From: Bryobacterales bacterium
GTDB taxonomy: Bacteria > Acidobacteriota > Terriglobia > Bryobacterales > Bryobacteraceae
Length of the DNA stretch: 32,390 bases
NCBI GenBank assembly: GCA_003167255.1
Contig: PMTR01000169.1
Coordinates: 21,134 to 53,523 of the forward strand
Direction: 5' to 3'
Positions within the stretch are counted from its first letter, which is position 1. Every line of letters begins with the position of its first letter. Shown here piece after piece: positions 8,332 to 15,598 of the stretch. The notes under the pieces were generated by a model. It saw nothing but the letters and a program-made list of their open reading frames with translations. It made no database searches and was not told where the DNA came from. The translations under genes were made by a program, and so were the position numbers.

Positions 8332-8409
8332 GCCTTGATTGTAGGCCCCGCCACTGGGCTCAGGCAAGGGGCGGTGTCCTAAAGGTGCGGTGATTCCAAT
8401 TTGCAATAA

Positions 8410-8832
8410 TCAACGGCCTCTGAGTGCTTTGATCATCCAGAGAACGCCGAAAATGGCGAAGAATTCCGCGAGAATAGCCACGAAAAACCCAAGCATGTAG
8501 ACGAGCAAAGAATCGAAACCCATGATGTGCTCCAGCCAGAGGCCGGCTAGTGAGCAGGGAAGGATGATTCCGCCGAATGCTATTAGCATCGGCAGCGCAC
8601 TCCCCTTGAACGACGGCTTGCCCTGGATGAAACGGAAGGGCCTGGTTCGCCGCGGCAGTCGTGGGAGAACGGGAAGTTTCAGTCCCGATTGCGGCGCAAA
8701 TGTCGTGGGAGGATGCTTGCGTAAATCTGTCGGCCCCCAGCTCTCATCGCTGGCCTTGAGCCACGGCGGGGGCTGGACGCGGTTCTCGTCCGCGCCGGTC
8801 TGCGGATTCGGAGCCTCCTGTCCGGTATCCAT
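8410..8832 (-). CDS. Small hypothetical membrane protein
   Basis: A 140-residue protein from ATG at 8830-8832 (MDTGQEAPNPQTGADENR). The first half is polar and Pro-rich, and the C-terminal half has two strong membrane helices (LPMLIAFGGIILPCSLAGL and LLVYMLGFFVAILAEFFAIFGVLW). It ends in a short basic tail (KALRGR), so the N-terminus is likely cytoplasmic as well. No family recognised. The upstream extension to 8976 is rejected because it lacks protein-like composition. Confidence 0.6.
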   Translation of the reverse strand: MDTGQEAPNPQTGADENRVQPPPWLKASDESWGPTDLRKHPPTTFAPQSGLKLPVLPRLPRRTRPFRFIQGKPSFKGSALPMLIAFGGIILPCSLAGLWLEHIMGFDSLLVYMLGFFVAILAEFFAIFGVLWMIKALRGR

Positions 8833-9169
8833 CGGCGCTATCGTAGCATGTGCGCCAAGGCGTGGCGCGCGAGCCAGCGTGCACGCCGCGCTGTTTCCGT
8901 GCAGTACTTTTGCATATTCCCGCGAAAACGCGCCGGTAATGGCTGGACAACCGACCGGCGCGCCTACTGAAAACACAACTGCTTAGCACACGGCGATACT
9001 GGCCGAAACGGCCATGTTCGGGTTCGAGCCTCGTCGTCCCGCCACCGTTACTGGGCTGAGTTGTGGGGCAAAACAGGGTCGGCAAAACAGGGTCAGCCTG
9101 AACGCGGCGCTTTCTTTCTCTTCCCGCGCTTGGAAACGCAGTATTCGGTCTACCTGGCTTCGTAGCCTA
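8833..9169. other. Intergenic stretch with tRNA-like debris and a tandem repeat
   Basis: No convincing gene. It contains a tRNA-like 3' segment near 9012-9048 (GGTTCGAGCC then GTCCCGCCA) with a hairpin TGGCCG-AAA-CGGCCA just upstream; no matching 5' acceptor arm was found, so it is not called a tRNA. A tandem 14-mer follows at 9067-9094. The rest has no recognised structure. Confidence 0.5.
9067..9094 (+). repeat. Tandem 14-mer, two perfect copies
   Basis: GGCAAAACAGGGTC occurs twice without a gap (9067-9080 and 9081-9094) and is followed by AGCCTGAACGCGG. The arrangement parallels the doubled GGGCAAAGGGGTC at 10696-10722, which suggests related REP-type repeats. Confidence 0.7.
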
Positions 9170-9421
9170 TCATCGGTAAGCCTCTTTGCGATCAAGCACG
9201 CGGGAGATTTCCAGGTGGTCGCCCTTGTCGCGGAAGAACACACGGTGATCCTGGGCGCGGAGACGGATCAGCGGCGGCTCGATGTCCCGAAGCTGCTTTG
9301 TGTTGCCCTCGCCGGTCTGGGCGTAGCGGGCCAGCGTTTTGAGGATCTGCAGAGCGATGGGCTGCTCAATGCCGCGGACATCGGCCCTGGCCTGTCCGGT
9401 CCAGACGACGCGCTTAACCAT
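9170..9421 (-). CDS. RelE-family toxin
   Basis: An 83-residue basic protein with the RelE pattern: MVKRVVWTGQARADVRGIEQ at the N-terminus, then KQLRDIEPPLIRLRAQDHRVFF, ending LEISRVLDRKEAYR. The last motif, with a Tyr-Arg tail, is typical of RelE/ParE toxins, where such residues support mRNA cleavage in the ribosome. Its start overlaps the end of the upstream gene by 8 bases, so the two are translationally coupled. Length is normal and no defect is seen. Confidence 0.88.
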   Translation of the reverse strand: MVKRVVWTGQARADVRGIEQPIALQILKTLARYAQTGEGNTKQLRDIEPPLIRLRAQDHRVFFRDKGDHLEISRVLDRKEAYR

Positions 9422-9698
9422 TACGGCGGGGTGCTTCCTCCGGCAACGGCTCCTCGCCCATCTTGTCCCAATCGGCCAGTCTCAATCCGAACTCCGCCAG
9501 GACTTCCTCATGTGGGATCGGCTGGTTGTGCTTGAGCCATTCATCGGCCTCGGCGACGGCCTTGCGTTCGGCATTGCTGAGGGTATCGCCATCCTGGTCT
9601 GGCGAAATCATGGTCTCCAGAAGTTGAACCACTGCGGCCAACTGGCCGGGGCCGAGCTGGTCGAGCAACTGATGGGCGTGCTGCTTATCGGGGGCCAT
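9414..9698 (-). CDS. Antitoxin partner of the RelE-family toxin
   Basis: A 94-residue acidic protein from ATG at 9696-9698, with AGGGAGA just upstream. It starts MAPDKQHAHQLLDQLGPGQL, and its C-terminal half (AERKAVAEADEWLKHNQPI) is helical. No standard DNA-binding fold can be named from sequence. The role is inferred from the 8-base overlap with the RelE-type toxin and the usual antitoxin-first order. A good promoter lies about 60 bases upstream. Confidence 0.72.
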   Translation of the reverse strand: MAPDKQHAHQLLDQLGPGQLAAVVQLLETMISPDQDGDTLSNAERKAVAEADEWLKHNQPIPHEEVLAEFGLRLADWDKMGEEPLPEEAPRRNG

Positions 9699-9757
9699 TG
9701 TGTTCTCCCTGAGCGCCGTTCCCGCGCGAGGCGCTGCCAGCATTACGTTTCAGGTAT

Positions 9758-9786
9758 ATTCTCAAATACGGTATTTCTGAAGTCAA
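9758..9786 (-). promoter_or_regulatory. Sigma-70-type promoter for the RelE TA pair
   Basis: On the minus strand, TTGACT (9781-9786) and GAGAAT (9758-9763) are separated by exactly 17 bases. This matches the housekeeping consensus at 5/6 and 4/6 positions. Transcription would start near 9750, about 50 bases before the antitoxin ATG. Confidence 0.5.
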
Positions 9787-9926
9787 GCAGGTCACCCATG
9801 GCGCATAGTGCCACTCGAGTTTCGAGTCTCGAAGCTACCAATCCCCCGCGACCGCCACCATCCTGCCTGAATGCACAGTCTTTTCTTTGCACCCGTAGGT
9901 CAAGAAGTTCAACCGATGTGATAGCC

Positions 9927-10262
9927 TCATCCGGCTTTGCGCAGCGCGTCTTCCACTGCCTCGGGATGGCGGGCGATCACAGCCAGAAGCACCCGCGCCG
10001 GCCCATCGGGTCGTGTTCGGCCCTGTTCCCAATTCCGCAGAGTAGCGGGTTGGAAGCCGAACTTGGCGGCAAACTGTGACTGACTCAACCGAAGCCGCCG
10101 GCGAACGGCGCGTACATCGGTCGCAGGGACTTCAATAGTGGTCACCCGCACCGGAACATTTTCCCCGCCCGCCCACGCGATGGCTTCTTTGAGACTGGCG
10201 ATGATTTCCTGGCCGACACTGTGCTTTGCGCCGGCTTTCTTGGATGCAATCGGCTTTTTCAT
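9927..10262 (-). CDS. HigA/NadS-type helix-turn-helix antitoxin
   Basis: A 111-residue protein. The C-terminal half is an XRE-type helix-turn-helix (VRAVRRRLRLSQSQFAAKFG then FQPATLRNWEQGRTRPDGPA, about residues 51-88). The N-terminal KKPIASKKAGAKHSVGQEII and IASLKEAIAWAGGE are typical of the NadS/HigA-2 class encoded after a RelE/HigB toxin. Its ATG overlaps the toxin stop (TCAT at 10259-10262 on the plus strand). It probably binds the palindrome at 10630-10640 and represses the operon. Confidence 0.88.
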   Translation of the reverse strand: MKKPIASKKAGAKHSVGQEIIASLKEAIAWAGGENVPVRVTTIEVPATDVRAVRRRLRLSQSQFAAKFGFQPATLRNWEQGRTRPDGPARVLLAVIARHPEAVEDALRKAG

Positions 10263-10615
10263 ACTTGTCTGCCTCTGGCATAAGTTTTCACAAGGAGAGG
10301 GATGAGCTTCTTGAAGTCGTTTCGCTCTGCCCTCGTGAGATTCGCCTTCTGGTTTTTCGCATACACGGTCAAGAGGAACAGCGGGAAGGTGTCGCTGTGG
10401 AAATAGTAGATCAGTCGGACTCCGCCACGCTTACCCCTTCCTTGGACTGCCCACCGCAGTTTTCGCACGCCGCCCGTTTCCGGGATAATGTCGCCAGCCT
10501 CGGGATTCATACCGAGGAACGCGACGAGTTCCTACCGTTCTTCCTCGTCGAGCAGAGTCGCAACTCTCCGAAGGAAGAAGGGAGTCTCCAAGACTGTCAT
10601 CGGGGCTGCACGCAT
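10259..10615 (-). pseudogene. HigB/RelE-type toxin gene interrupted by an in-frame TAG
   Basis: Reading from ATG at 10613-10615, the frame gives MRAAPMTVLETPFFLRRVA, then LLDEEER, then TAG (10532-10534), and continues in the same frame as ELVAFLGMNPEAGDIIPETG and on to LLVKTYARGRQV. Both sides match the NadS-linked RelE/HigB pattern (start MTVLETP; core VRKLRWAVQGRGKRGG; IYYFHSDTFPLFLLTVYAKN). Only one codon is changed, consistent with a Gln, Lys or Glu codon turned into amber. An internal ATG at 10510 could give an 83-residue C-terminal piece, but no ribosome site precedes it. The stop overlaps the antitoxin start. Promoter and operator look intact, so the loss is probably recent; readthrough or a sequencing error are alternatives. 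Confidence 0.82.
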
Positions 10616-10623
10616 CTTTCTTG

Positions 10624-10651
10624 ATTATACGCTATTAGCGCATAGGGTCAA
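10624..10651 (-). promoter_or_regulatory. Promoter and operator of the HigBA-like pair
   Basis: On the minus strand, TTGACC (10646-10651) and a perfect TATAAT (10624-10629) are 16 bases apart. Transcription would begin only a few bases before the ATG at 10615, so the message would be nearly leaderless. The spacer holds the palindrome CGCTATTAGCG (10630-10640), well placed for autorepression by the helix-turn-helix antitoxin. Confidence 0.7.
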
Positions 10652-10695
10652 GAGAAGGTAGACATTAGAACAAATAGCAAGCCGCGCCGGCCTGC

Positions 10696-10738
10696 GGGCA
10701 AAGGGGTCCGGGCAAAGGGGTCAGACGCATTTTCCTTA
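10696..10738 (+). repeat. REP-like motif, copy 2, with tandem 13-mer
   Basis: GGGCAAAGGGGTC occurs at 10696-10708 and again at 10710-10722. The second copy runs into CAGACGCATTTTCCTTA, matching the motif at 873-899. It separates the HigBA-like pair from the divergent DUF104/PIN pair. Confidence 0.6.
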
Positions 10739-10823
10739 TTTCTCAGCCTCCGCGGCGCATCGGAAAGCCCACCATTTCCGAGGCGCCTACAATAGCAATC
10801 CGTTCCGGCGATACAATGAACGT

Positions 10824-11096
10824 ATGTCAATGCAGGTAGATGCCGTCTATGAGCATGGCATGCTCAAACCTCTGGGACCACTGGATCTGGTCGAGAATGA
10901 GCGTGTCCAGTTGCTCATCACGCCAGTCGCTCGTGCGTCCGGCGCTTGCCGGCCCGACGTCGAGTTCACCGAAGGTCTCAGGAGCACGCTCCAGGAAGCC
11001 GGCCCCGCTCCCGGTCTGGACGAAGTCCGGCGACGGCTCTCCAAGATTCCGGGAGCGTTGACATCTGATTTCATTGCCGAGCGCGAGGATCGCTGA
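10824..11096 (+). CDS. AF2212-like (DUF104) antitoxin
   Basis: A 90-residue protein with the family signature MQVDAVYEHGMLKPLGPLDL then VENERVQLLI, a small beta-barrel found in antitoxins paired with PIN toxins. ATG at 10824 or 10830 could be used. A PIN-domain gene follows 2 bases after the stop. The acidic C-terminal half (STLQEAGPAPGLDEVRRRLS) is the expected toxin-binding region. The gene itself looks intact although its partner is broken. Confidence 0.85.
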   Translation: MSMQVDAVYEHGMLKPLGPLDLVENERVQLLITPVARASGACRPDVEFTEGLRSTLQEAGPAPGLDEVRRRLSKIPGALTSDFIAEREDR

Positions 11097-11098
11097 TC

Positions 11099-11443
11099 TT
11101 GGCGGCCTACTTCTTCGACTCCAGCGCCCTCGCCAAGCTATACCATCCGGAAGTCGGAACCCCGACAGTAGATCGCATCATCGAGACCGCTGAGAACAGG
11201 ATTCGCATTTCACGGTTGACCGTCGTCGAGCTGCCCTCGGTCTTTGCGATCAAGGTCCGCACTCAGTTCATCAATCGAGACGACGCCGGGGTTTTTCTCC
11301 GCCAGTTCCGCGAGGACATCATTTCGCGGAGCTCGAGGTTTTCGCCGTGCGAGAGCCCGAATTCCCCTCCAGTTCAATTTCTTTCTCCCTCAAAATCAAT
11401 CACTTCCCGGAAATTGCTTCCTCCAGACGCCTGCTACCTTTAA
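11099..11443 (+). pseudogene. VapC-like PIN-domain toxin, frameshifted and truncated
   Basis: It starts at TTG (11099), two bases after the antitoxin stop. The first ~75 residues are a good PIN N-terminus: AAYFFDSSALAKLYHPEVG with the first acidic residue at D7, and VVELPSVFA with E44. Around 11323-11331 the frame is lost: the -1/+2 frame continues as FAELEVFAVREPEF, which fits a PIN domain far better than the in-frame residues. The later acidic motif (usually L.TLDALHLA) is not recovered intact in any frame. PIN nucleases need 3-4 acidic residues, so the product is probably inactive. Confidence 0.75.
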
Positions 11444-11846
11444 GACAGGTGAGAGCCGCGCGGGCCACGCACTCTCGATTTCCCCGAACTAACCCGCGTT
11501 TCTTCGATCCCTGTAGTAACTCGCCACGATTGTGGCGGGGTTTTTCGAATAAGCCTTTTGTTTTTAGCAGATCCCTTGCAATTCTCGCCACAACCGTAGC
11601 GGGAAAGAAGCGCAATTCGCCATGGCAACTCCCGAATCCAACCCTCCCCTGCCGCCCAAGCCGGAAATTCCAAACGAACCCAATTGTCTGGACCAACCCA
11701 AAGGAACCAAACCAGATGTCGCTTTCGAAACGAACCGCAACGAACCCAACTTCGCTCCCCTCGCGACTTCCCTTCCGGTTTCTCAGCGTCTCCGCGCCCC
11801 TGCGCTGAACCCAACACCCCAATCGAGATATACTGGGCGCAATCCC
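11444..11846. other. Intergenic region with hairpins and REP-like low-complexity DNA
   Basis: No gene is supported. It holds a terminator-like hairpin at 11522-11545. The stretch 11630-11820 is rich in AACCCAA/AACGAACC-type words and ends in a CTCAGCGTCTCCGCGCC word. Such words recur in non-coding DNA of acidobacteria. The reading frame of the next gene stays open through it, but the composition changes sharply at the ATG at 11847. Confidence 0.5.
11522..11545 (+). terminator. Rho-independent terminator after the DUF104/PIN pair
   Basis: CGCCAC (11522-11527) pairs with GTGGCG (11532-11537) across a GATT loop, followed by GGG and TTTTT. On the plus strand this would stop transcription from the TA pair before the downstream operon. 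Confidence 0.6.
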
Positions 11847-13196
11847 ATGGACCCCAAGCAAGACGGGAAACCACTCGACCGCCGGGACTTCCTCATCGGC
11901 TCTTCGCTCGCCGCCGGCCTGGTATTCGGCGCGACGCCGATCTCCGCGACGAAACTCTCCTCCAACGAAGTGCGCGTCGCCCTGCTGGGCGCCGGAGCGC
12001 AGGGGCAGGTGCTTCTGGATGCCTGCCTGCAGATTCCCAACGTGCGCTTTCGGGCCGTGTGCGACATCTGGACCGAATACAACCAGCACCGCGTTTCCCG
12101 GTTGTTGAAAGACAGCGGACACGCCAACAACGCGTATGTGGACTACCGCGAGATGCTCGACAAGGAAAAGGGCAACCTCGACGCGGTGCTGATCGCCACC
12201 CCGGACTTCTGGCACGCCGAACACGCCATCGCGTGCATGAACGCGGGCCTGGAGGTTTATTGCGAAAAGGAGATGTCCAACAGCCTGGCCGACGCGCGCC
12301 GCATGGTCGAGACTTCCCGCCAGACCGGCAGGCTGCTGCAGATCGGACACCAGCGCCGCAGCAATCCGCGATACCTGTTCTGCTATGAGAAGTTGATCCA
12401 CGAAGCCAAACTGCTGGGCCGGATGACGGCCATCAACGGGCAGTGGAACCGCTCCAAGCGCGACTTCGCGACCATCCCCGAGCGGTACGCCATCAAGCCG
12501 GAGATCCTCGAGAAGTACGGATTCCGCTCGATGCAGCAGTTCCTCAACTGGCGCTGGTATCGCGGCCTCGGCGGCGGCCCCATCGTGGACCTCGGATCCC
12601 ACCAGATCGATATTTTTAACTGGTTCCTGGATGCGCGCCCGAAAGGCGTCACCGCCAGCGGCGGCACCGACTACTTCAGCAAGGCCACCCACGAATGGTA
12701 CGACACCGTGATGGCGGTCTATGATTACGCGACGCCCGCCGGTACCGTGCGCGCCTTCTACCAGACGCTCACAACTAACGGCTTCGGCGGCTACTTCGAG
12801 GTCTTCATGGGCGACGAAGGCACGCTGGAAATTTCCGAATCCGCGGGCCGCGGCAAGGTATATCGCGACGTCGCCAACGCGCCCGACTGGAAGTCGTTTG
12901 TGAAAGACGGGCTGTTGCTGGAGCCCAAGGAAGCAGCCCAGCCTGCTCCGCCGGCTGGCGCGGTGCTGGACATACGCGAGACCGCTCCACCCCCCAGCTA
13001 CAGCCTGCCCGTCGAGATGCGCAAAAAGTATCACCAGCCGCACTTGGAGAATTTCTTCGGTGCCGTGCGGGGAAAAACAAAGCTCAACTGCCCGGCCGAG
13101 ATCGGCTATGAAACTGCCGTGACCGTGCTCAAGGTCAACGAGGCGGTGGATGCCCGCGCCCGCGTGGAGTTCAAGCCCGAAGACTTCGAGGTCTGA
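11847..13196 (+). CDS. Tat-exported Gfo/Idh/MocA-family oxidoreductase
   Basis: A 449-residue protein with a twin-Arg leader (LDRRDFLIGSSLAAG, residues about 10-24). The dinucleotide-binding motif VALLGAGAQGQ is near 45-55, followed by AVCDIW, ATPDFWHAEHA and YCEKEMSN in place of the common EKP motif: the Lys is kept but Pro is replaced by Glu-Met. The C-terminal domain contains GGGPIVDLGSHQID, normal for the family. The ATG at 11847 is chosen because upstream residues are low-complexity. The cytochrome gene starts 2 bases after its stop, so it opens the operon. Substrate unknown; a periplasmic sugar or polyol is likely. Confidence 0.9.
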   Translation: MDPKQDGKPLDRRDFLIGSSLAAGLVFGATPISATKLSSNEVRVALLGAGAQGQVLLDACLQIPNVRFRAVCDIWTEYNQHRVSRLLKDSGHANNAYVDYREMLDKEKGNLDAVLIATPDFWHAEHAIACMNAGLEVYCEKEMSNSLADARRMVETSRQTGRLLQIGHQRRSNPRYLFCYEKLIHEAKLLGRMTAINGQWNRSKRDFATIPERYAIKPEILEKYGFRSMQQFLNWRWYRGLGGGPIVDLGSHQIDIFNWFLDARPKGVTASGGTDYFSKATHEWYDTVMAVYDYATPAGTVRAFYQTLTTNGFGGYFEVFMGDEGTLEISESAGRGKVYRDVANAPDWKSFVKDGLLLEPKEAAQPAPPAGAVLDIRETAPPPSYSLPVEMRKKYHQPHLENFFGAVRGKTKLNCPAEIGYETAVTVLKVNEAVDARARVEFKPEDFEV

Positions 13197-13198
13197 GG

Positions 13199-15598
13199 AT
13201 GAGAGCGCGCCCGCACACATCGGCAGCGGTGGCCGCCCTCATGCTGGCAGCCGTGTGGCCGGGGCTCGCGCAACCCCCGCAAAAAGCCGCGCCTCCCAAG
13301 CCAATGCTGGGTGACAACAGCGCGGGAAGCCGGGGACAGCCCGCCCATATCATCGCCTTGCGCGATCCTGAGGGAGACACCATCCAACCCGAGGACCGGC
13401 GGCCATTGCCCTTTTCCACCCGCCAGACCTGTGGCGCGAGCTGCCACGACGTCGCCACCATCAGCCGCGGATGGCATTTCAACGCGGCCCTCGCCGGCGT
13501 CCCCCCGGGCAGGAAGGGACAACCCTGGTTTCTCGTGGATCGGGAGACCGCCACGCAAGTGCCTTTGTCTTACCGGGCCTGGCCGGGCACTTACAAGCCG
13601 TCACAACTGGGACTGAGTAACTGGGGAATGACTCTCCGCTTCGGCGGACGCATGGCCGGGGGCCCCGATGCGAGCCGCGACCGTGAGGGAGCGGTGCCCG
13701 CCGCCGATCATCCGCGCTGGACGGTATCCGGCGACCTGGAAGTGAACTGCCTGACCTGTCACGATGCTTCGCCCGCTTACGATCAGGCGGAATACGCCCG
13801 GCAGGTCGCGCAGGAAAATTTCCGCTATGCGCCGGCCGCGGCGAGCTCGCTCGCCGTCGTCTCAGGCTCCACCAAAGAGATGCCCGGTTTCTTCGACTAT
13901 CTTCTGCCTAACTCGGTGGAAGACTCCCTGCAGAGTAAAATCCCCAGGGTGGATTATGCGCGCCATCGCTTTCTGCCCAACGGCAAGGTGGCGTTTGACA
14001 TAGTCAGGGAAGTCAAAGTTACTCGCTGTTACTATTGTCATACCAACATAGACGTGGAGCAGACCGGCGCGGCCCGCTGGAAAGCCAACGAGGATGTTCA
14101 CCTGGCGCGGGGAATGACCTGTGTGCAGTGCCACAGGAACAACCTCGACCATATGATTACCCGGGGCTACGAAGGGGAGCCCGCGGGAACGGGGGATGCT
14201 TTCGCAGCTCCGCTTTCCTGTCGCGGATGCCACATGGGTTCAGAGTCCGACCCGAATCAGCCCGGCCGCATGGGCGCGCCCTACCCGAAACACGCCGGCA
14301 TCCCTCCCGTTCACTTTGACAAGTTGACTTGCACCGCCTGCCACTCCGGGCCCTGGCCAGGGGATAGCACCCGCCGGTTGAAAAACGGCCTCTCGCACGG
14401 CCTGGGAGAGTTCAACGTCAATAAGTCGCCCGAGGTTCTGCCGCACATCGAGTACCCGGTGTTCGCGCCGCAGCAGGATGGGAAGATCGGGCCGCACCGC
14501 ATGATCTGGCCCGCGTTCTGGGGCCGGTTGCGGGCCGCATCGGTCGTGCCGCTGAATCCTGACGACGTTCGGAAGACTCTTCAGAAAGAAAAGCTGCAAA
14601 GGGACCTGCCGCCGGACGGAAGTTGGCCGCGTGTCGACGCGGAATGGGTGGGACAGGTGCTGCGGCTGCTGGATGAAGAAGCCGGTACGGCCGGGCCGGC
14701 GGTGTATATCGCAGGTGGCAAACTGCACCGGCGGGACAGCGCGGGCAGGCTGGTGACCGAAGACCATCCGCAGGCGCAGCCCTATTTGTGGCCACTGGCG
14801 CATGATGTGCGCCCGGCTTCGCAGTCTCTGGGCGCGAAGGGTTGCCAGGACTGCCACTCCCCCGGCGCGCCCTTTTTCCTGGGAAGTGTGGCTGTGGATT
14901 CCCCGCTGGCAGCGGAACGTGCGGCGCCCTGGAAGATGTACCGGTTTGAAAAGAACCTGGACATTGCGTACAACACGCGCCTCGCACAGTTGTGGGTTTT
15001 CCGTTCCTGGCTCAAGGCGGGAGGGATGCTGGCGGCGGGCTTGCTGCTCTTGCTCCTGTCCGCCTACACGTTGCGGGGGTTGGAACGTGTGTCGGCCGGC
15101 GCAGCGGGAAACCGGCGCGCACGCGAGGCCGATGAGGGGCCACAACCCACGTCCCGTTTCTTCCGGTGGTCACGGGTTGCCGTCAACGTCGCCGGCCTGG
15201 TCTCGTTCGCCGCCATCGCAGTCACCGGCTTCTACTCATTCTTCTTGAAAGACGCGGCGCTGACCGGTTACCGCCTGATGATGCACGTCGCCGCCGCTCC
15301 CGTCTTTATGGTCGCCTCGGCCGCCGTAGCGCTGTTGTGGGCGCACCGCAACCGCTTCACCGCGGCATCCGGAGACACCCTCATCGTGCTGTTGCGCAAG
15401 TTTTTCTTCTGGGCCGCGGCCGCGTTATTCCTGCCCACCGTGGTCTCCATCCTCCTCGCCATGTATCCCTTGTCCGGCCCCAACCAGCAGCAGTACCTTT
15501 TCCTGGTGCACCGCTGGTGCGCGATGGCGTTTGCCGCCGCCGCCTCGCTCTTCGGCCTCTTCGCGCTGCTGGCATGGAGGAAGAGGAACGCGCGGTGA
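13199..15598 (+). CDS. Heptaheme c-type cytochrome fused to a five-helix membrane domain
   Basis: A 799-residue protein with a signal peptide (VAALMLAAVWPGLA). Seven CxxCH heme sites start at residues 78, 184, 277, 308, 341, 378 and 549 (CGASCH, CLTCH, CYYCH, CVQCH, CRGCH, CTACH, CQDCH). From about residue 605 there are five hydrophobic helices (near 608-627, 656-680, 692-715, 734-757, 765-792), with His in LMMHVAAAP and FLVHRWCAM that could bind b-heme. This suggests electron transfer between the quinone pool and periplasmic hemes. The gene is packed between the oxidoreductase (2-base gap) and a membrane protein (1-base overlap). No specific named family is recognised; tetrathionate reductase- or cytochrome b561-linked multihemes are alternatives. 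Confidence 0.88.
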   Translation: MRARPHTSAAVAALMLAAVWPGLAQPPQKAAPPKPMLGDNSAGSRGQPAHIIALRDPEGDTIQPEDRRPLPFSTRQTCGASCHDVATISRGWHFNAALAGVPPGRKGQPWFLVDRETATQVPLSYRAWPGTYKPSQLGLSNWGMTLRFGGRMAGGPDASRDREGAVPAADHPRWTVSGDLEVNCLTCHDASPAYDQAEYARQVAQENFRYAPAAASSLAVVSGSTKEMPGFFDYLLPNSVEDSLQSKIPRVDYARHRFLPNGKVAFDIVREVKVTRCYYCHTNIDVEQTGAARWKANEDVHLARGMTCVQCHRNNLDHMITRGYEGEPAGTGDAFAAPLSCRGCHMGSESDPNQPGRMGAPYPKHAGIPPVHFDKLTCTACHSGPWPGDSTRRLKNGLSHGLGEFNVNKSPEVLPHIEYPVFAPQQDGKIGPHRMIWPAFWGRLRAASVVPLNPDDVRKTLQKEKLQRDLPPDGSWPRVDAEWVGQVLRLLDEEAGTAGPAVYIAGGKLHRRDSAGRLVTEDHPQAQPYLWPLAHDVRPASQSLGAKGCQDCHSPGAPFFLGSVAVDSPLAAERAAPWKMYRFEKNLDIAYNTRLAQLWVFRSWLKAGGMLAAGLLLLLLSAYTLRGLERVSAGAAGNRRAREADEGPQPTSRFFRWSRVAVNVAGLVSFAAIAVTGFYSFFLKDAALTGYRLMMHVAAAPVFMVASAAVALLWAHRNRFTAASGDTLIVLLRKFFFWAAAALFLPTVVSILLAMYPLSGPNQQQYLFLVHRWCAMAFAAAASLFGLFALLAWRKRNAR

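Noticed and set aside
8990-9052. tRNA-like 3' end (GGTTCGAGCC and GTCCCGCCA) with a variable-arm-like hairpin
   Set aside because: No matching 5' acceptor strand or valid anticodon arm is found upstream and the T-stem has mismatches. It may be a tRNA remnant or chance.
11400-13220. 606-residue open frame on the minus strand
   Set aside because: It is the antisense shadow of the oxidoreductase at 11847-13196, kept open by high GC content; it has no family motifs.
15166-15597. Longer N-terminus for the TIGR03663-like protein
   Set aside because: These residues are Arg-rich and overlap the cytochrome gene in another frame; the ATG at 15598 fits a membrane start and the 1-base overlap.
13199-15598. 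ApbE acceptor (FMN-binding) motif in the cytochrome
   Set aside because: No sequence fitting the usual acceptor pattern with Gly-Ala-Thr/Ser was found, so flavinylation of this protein is not claimed.
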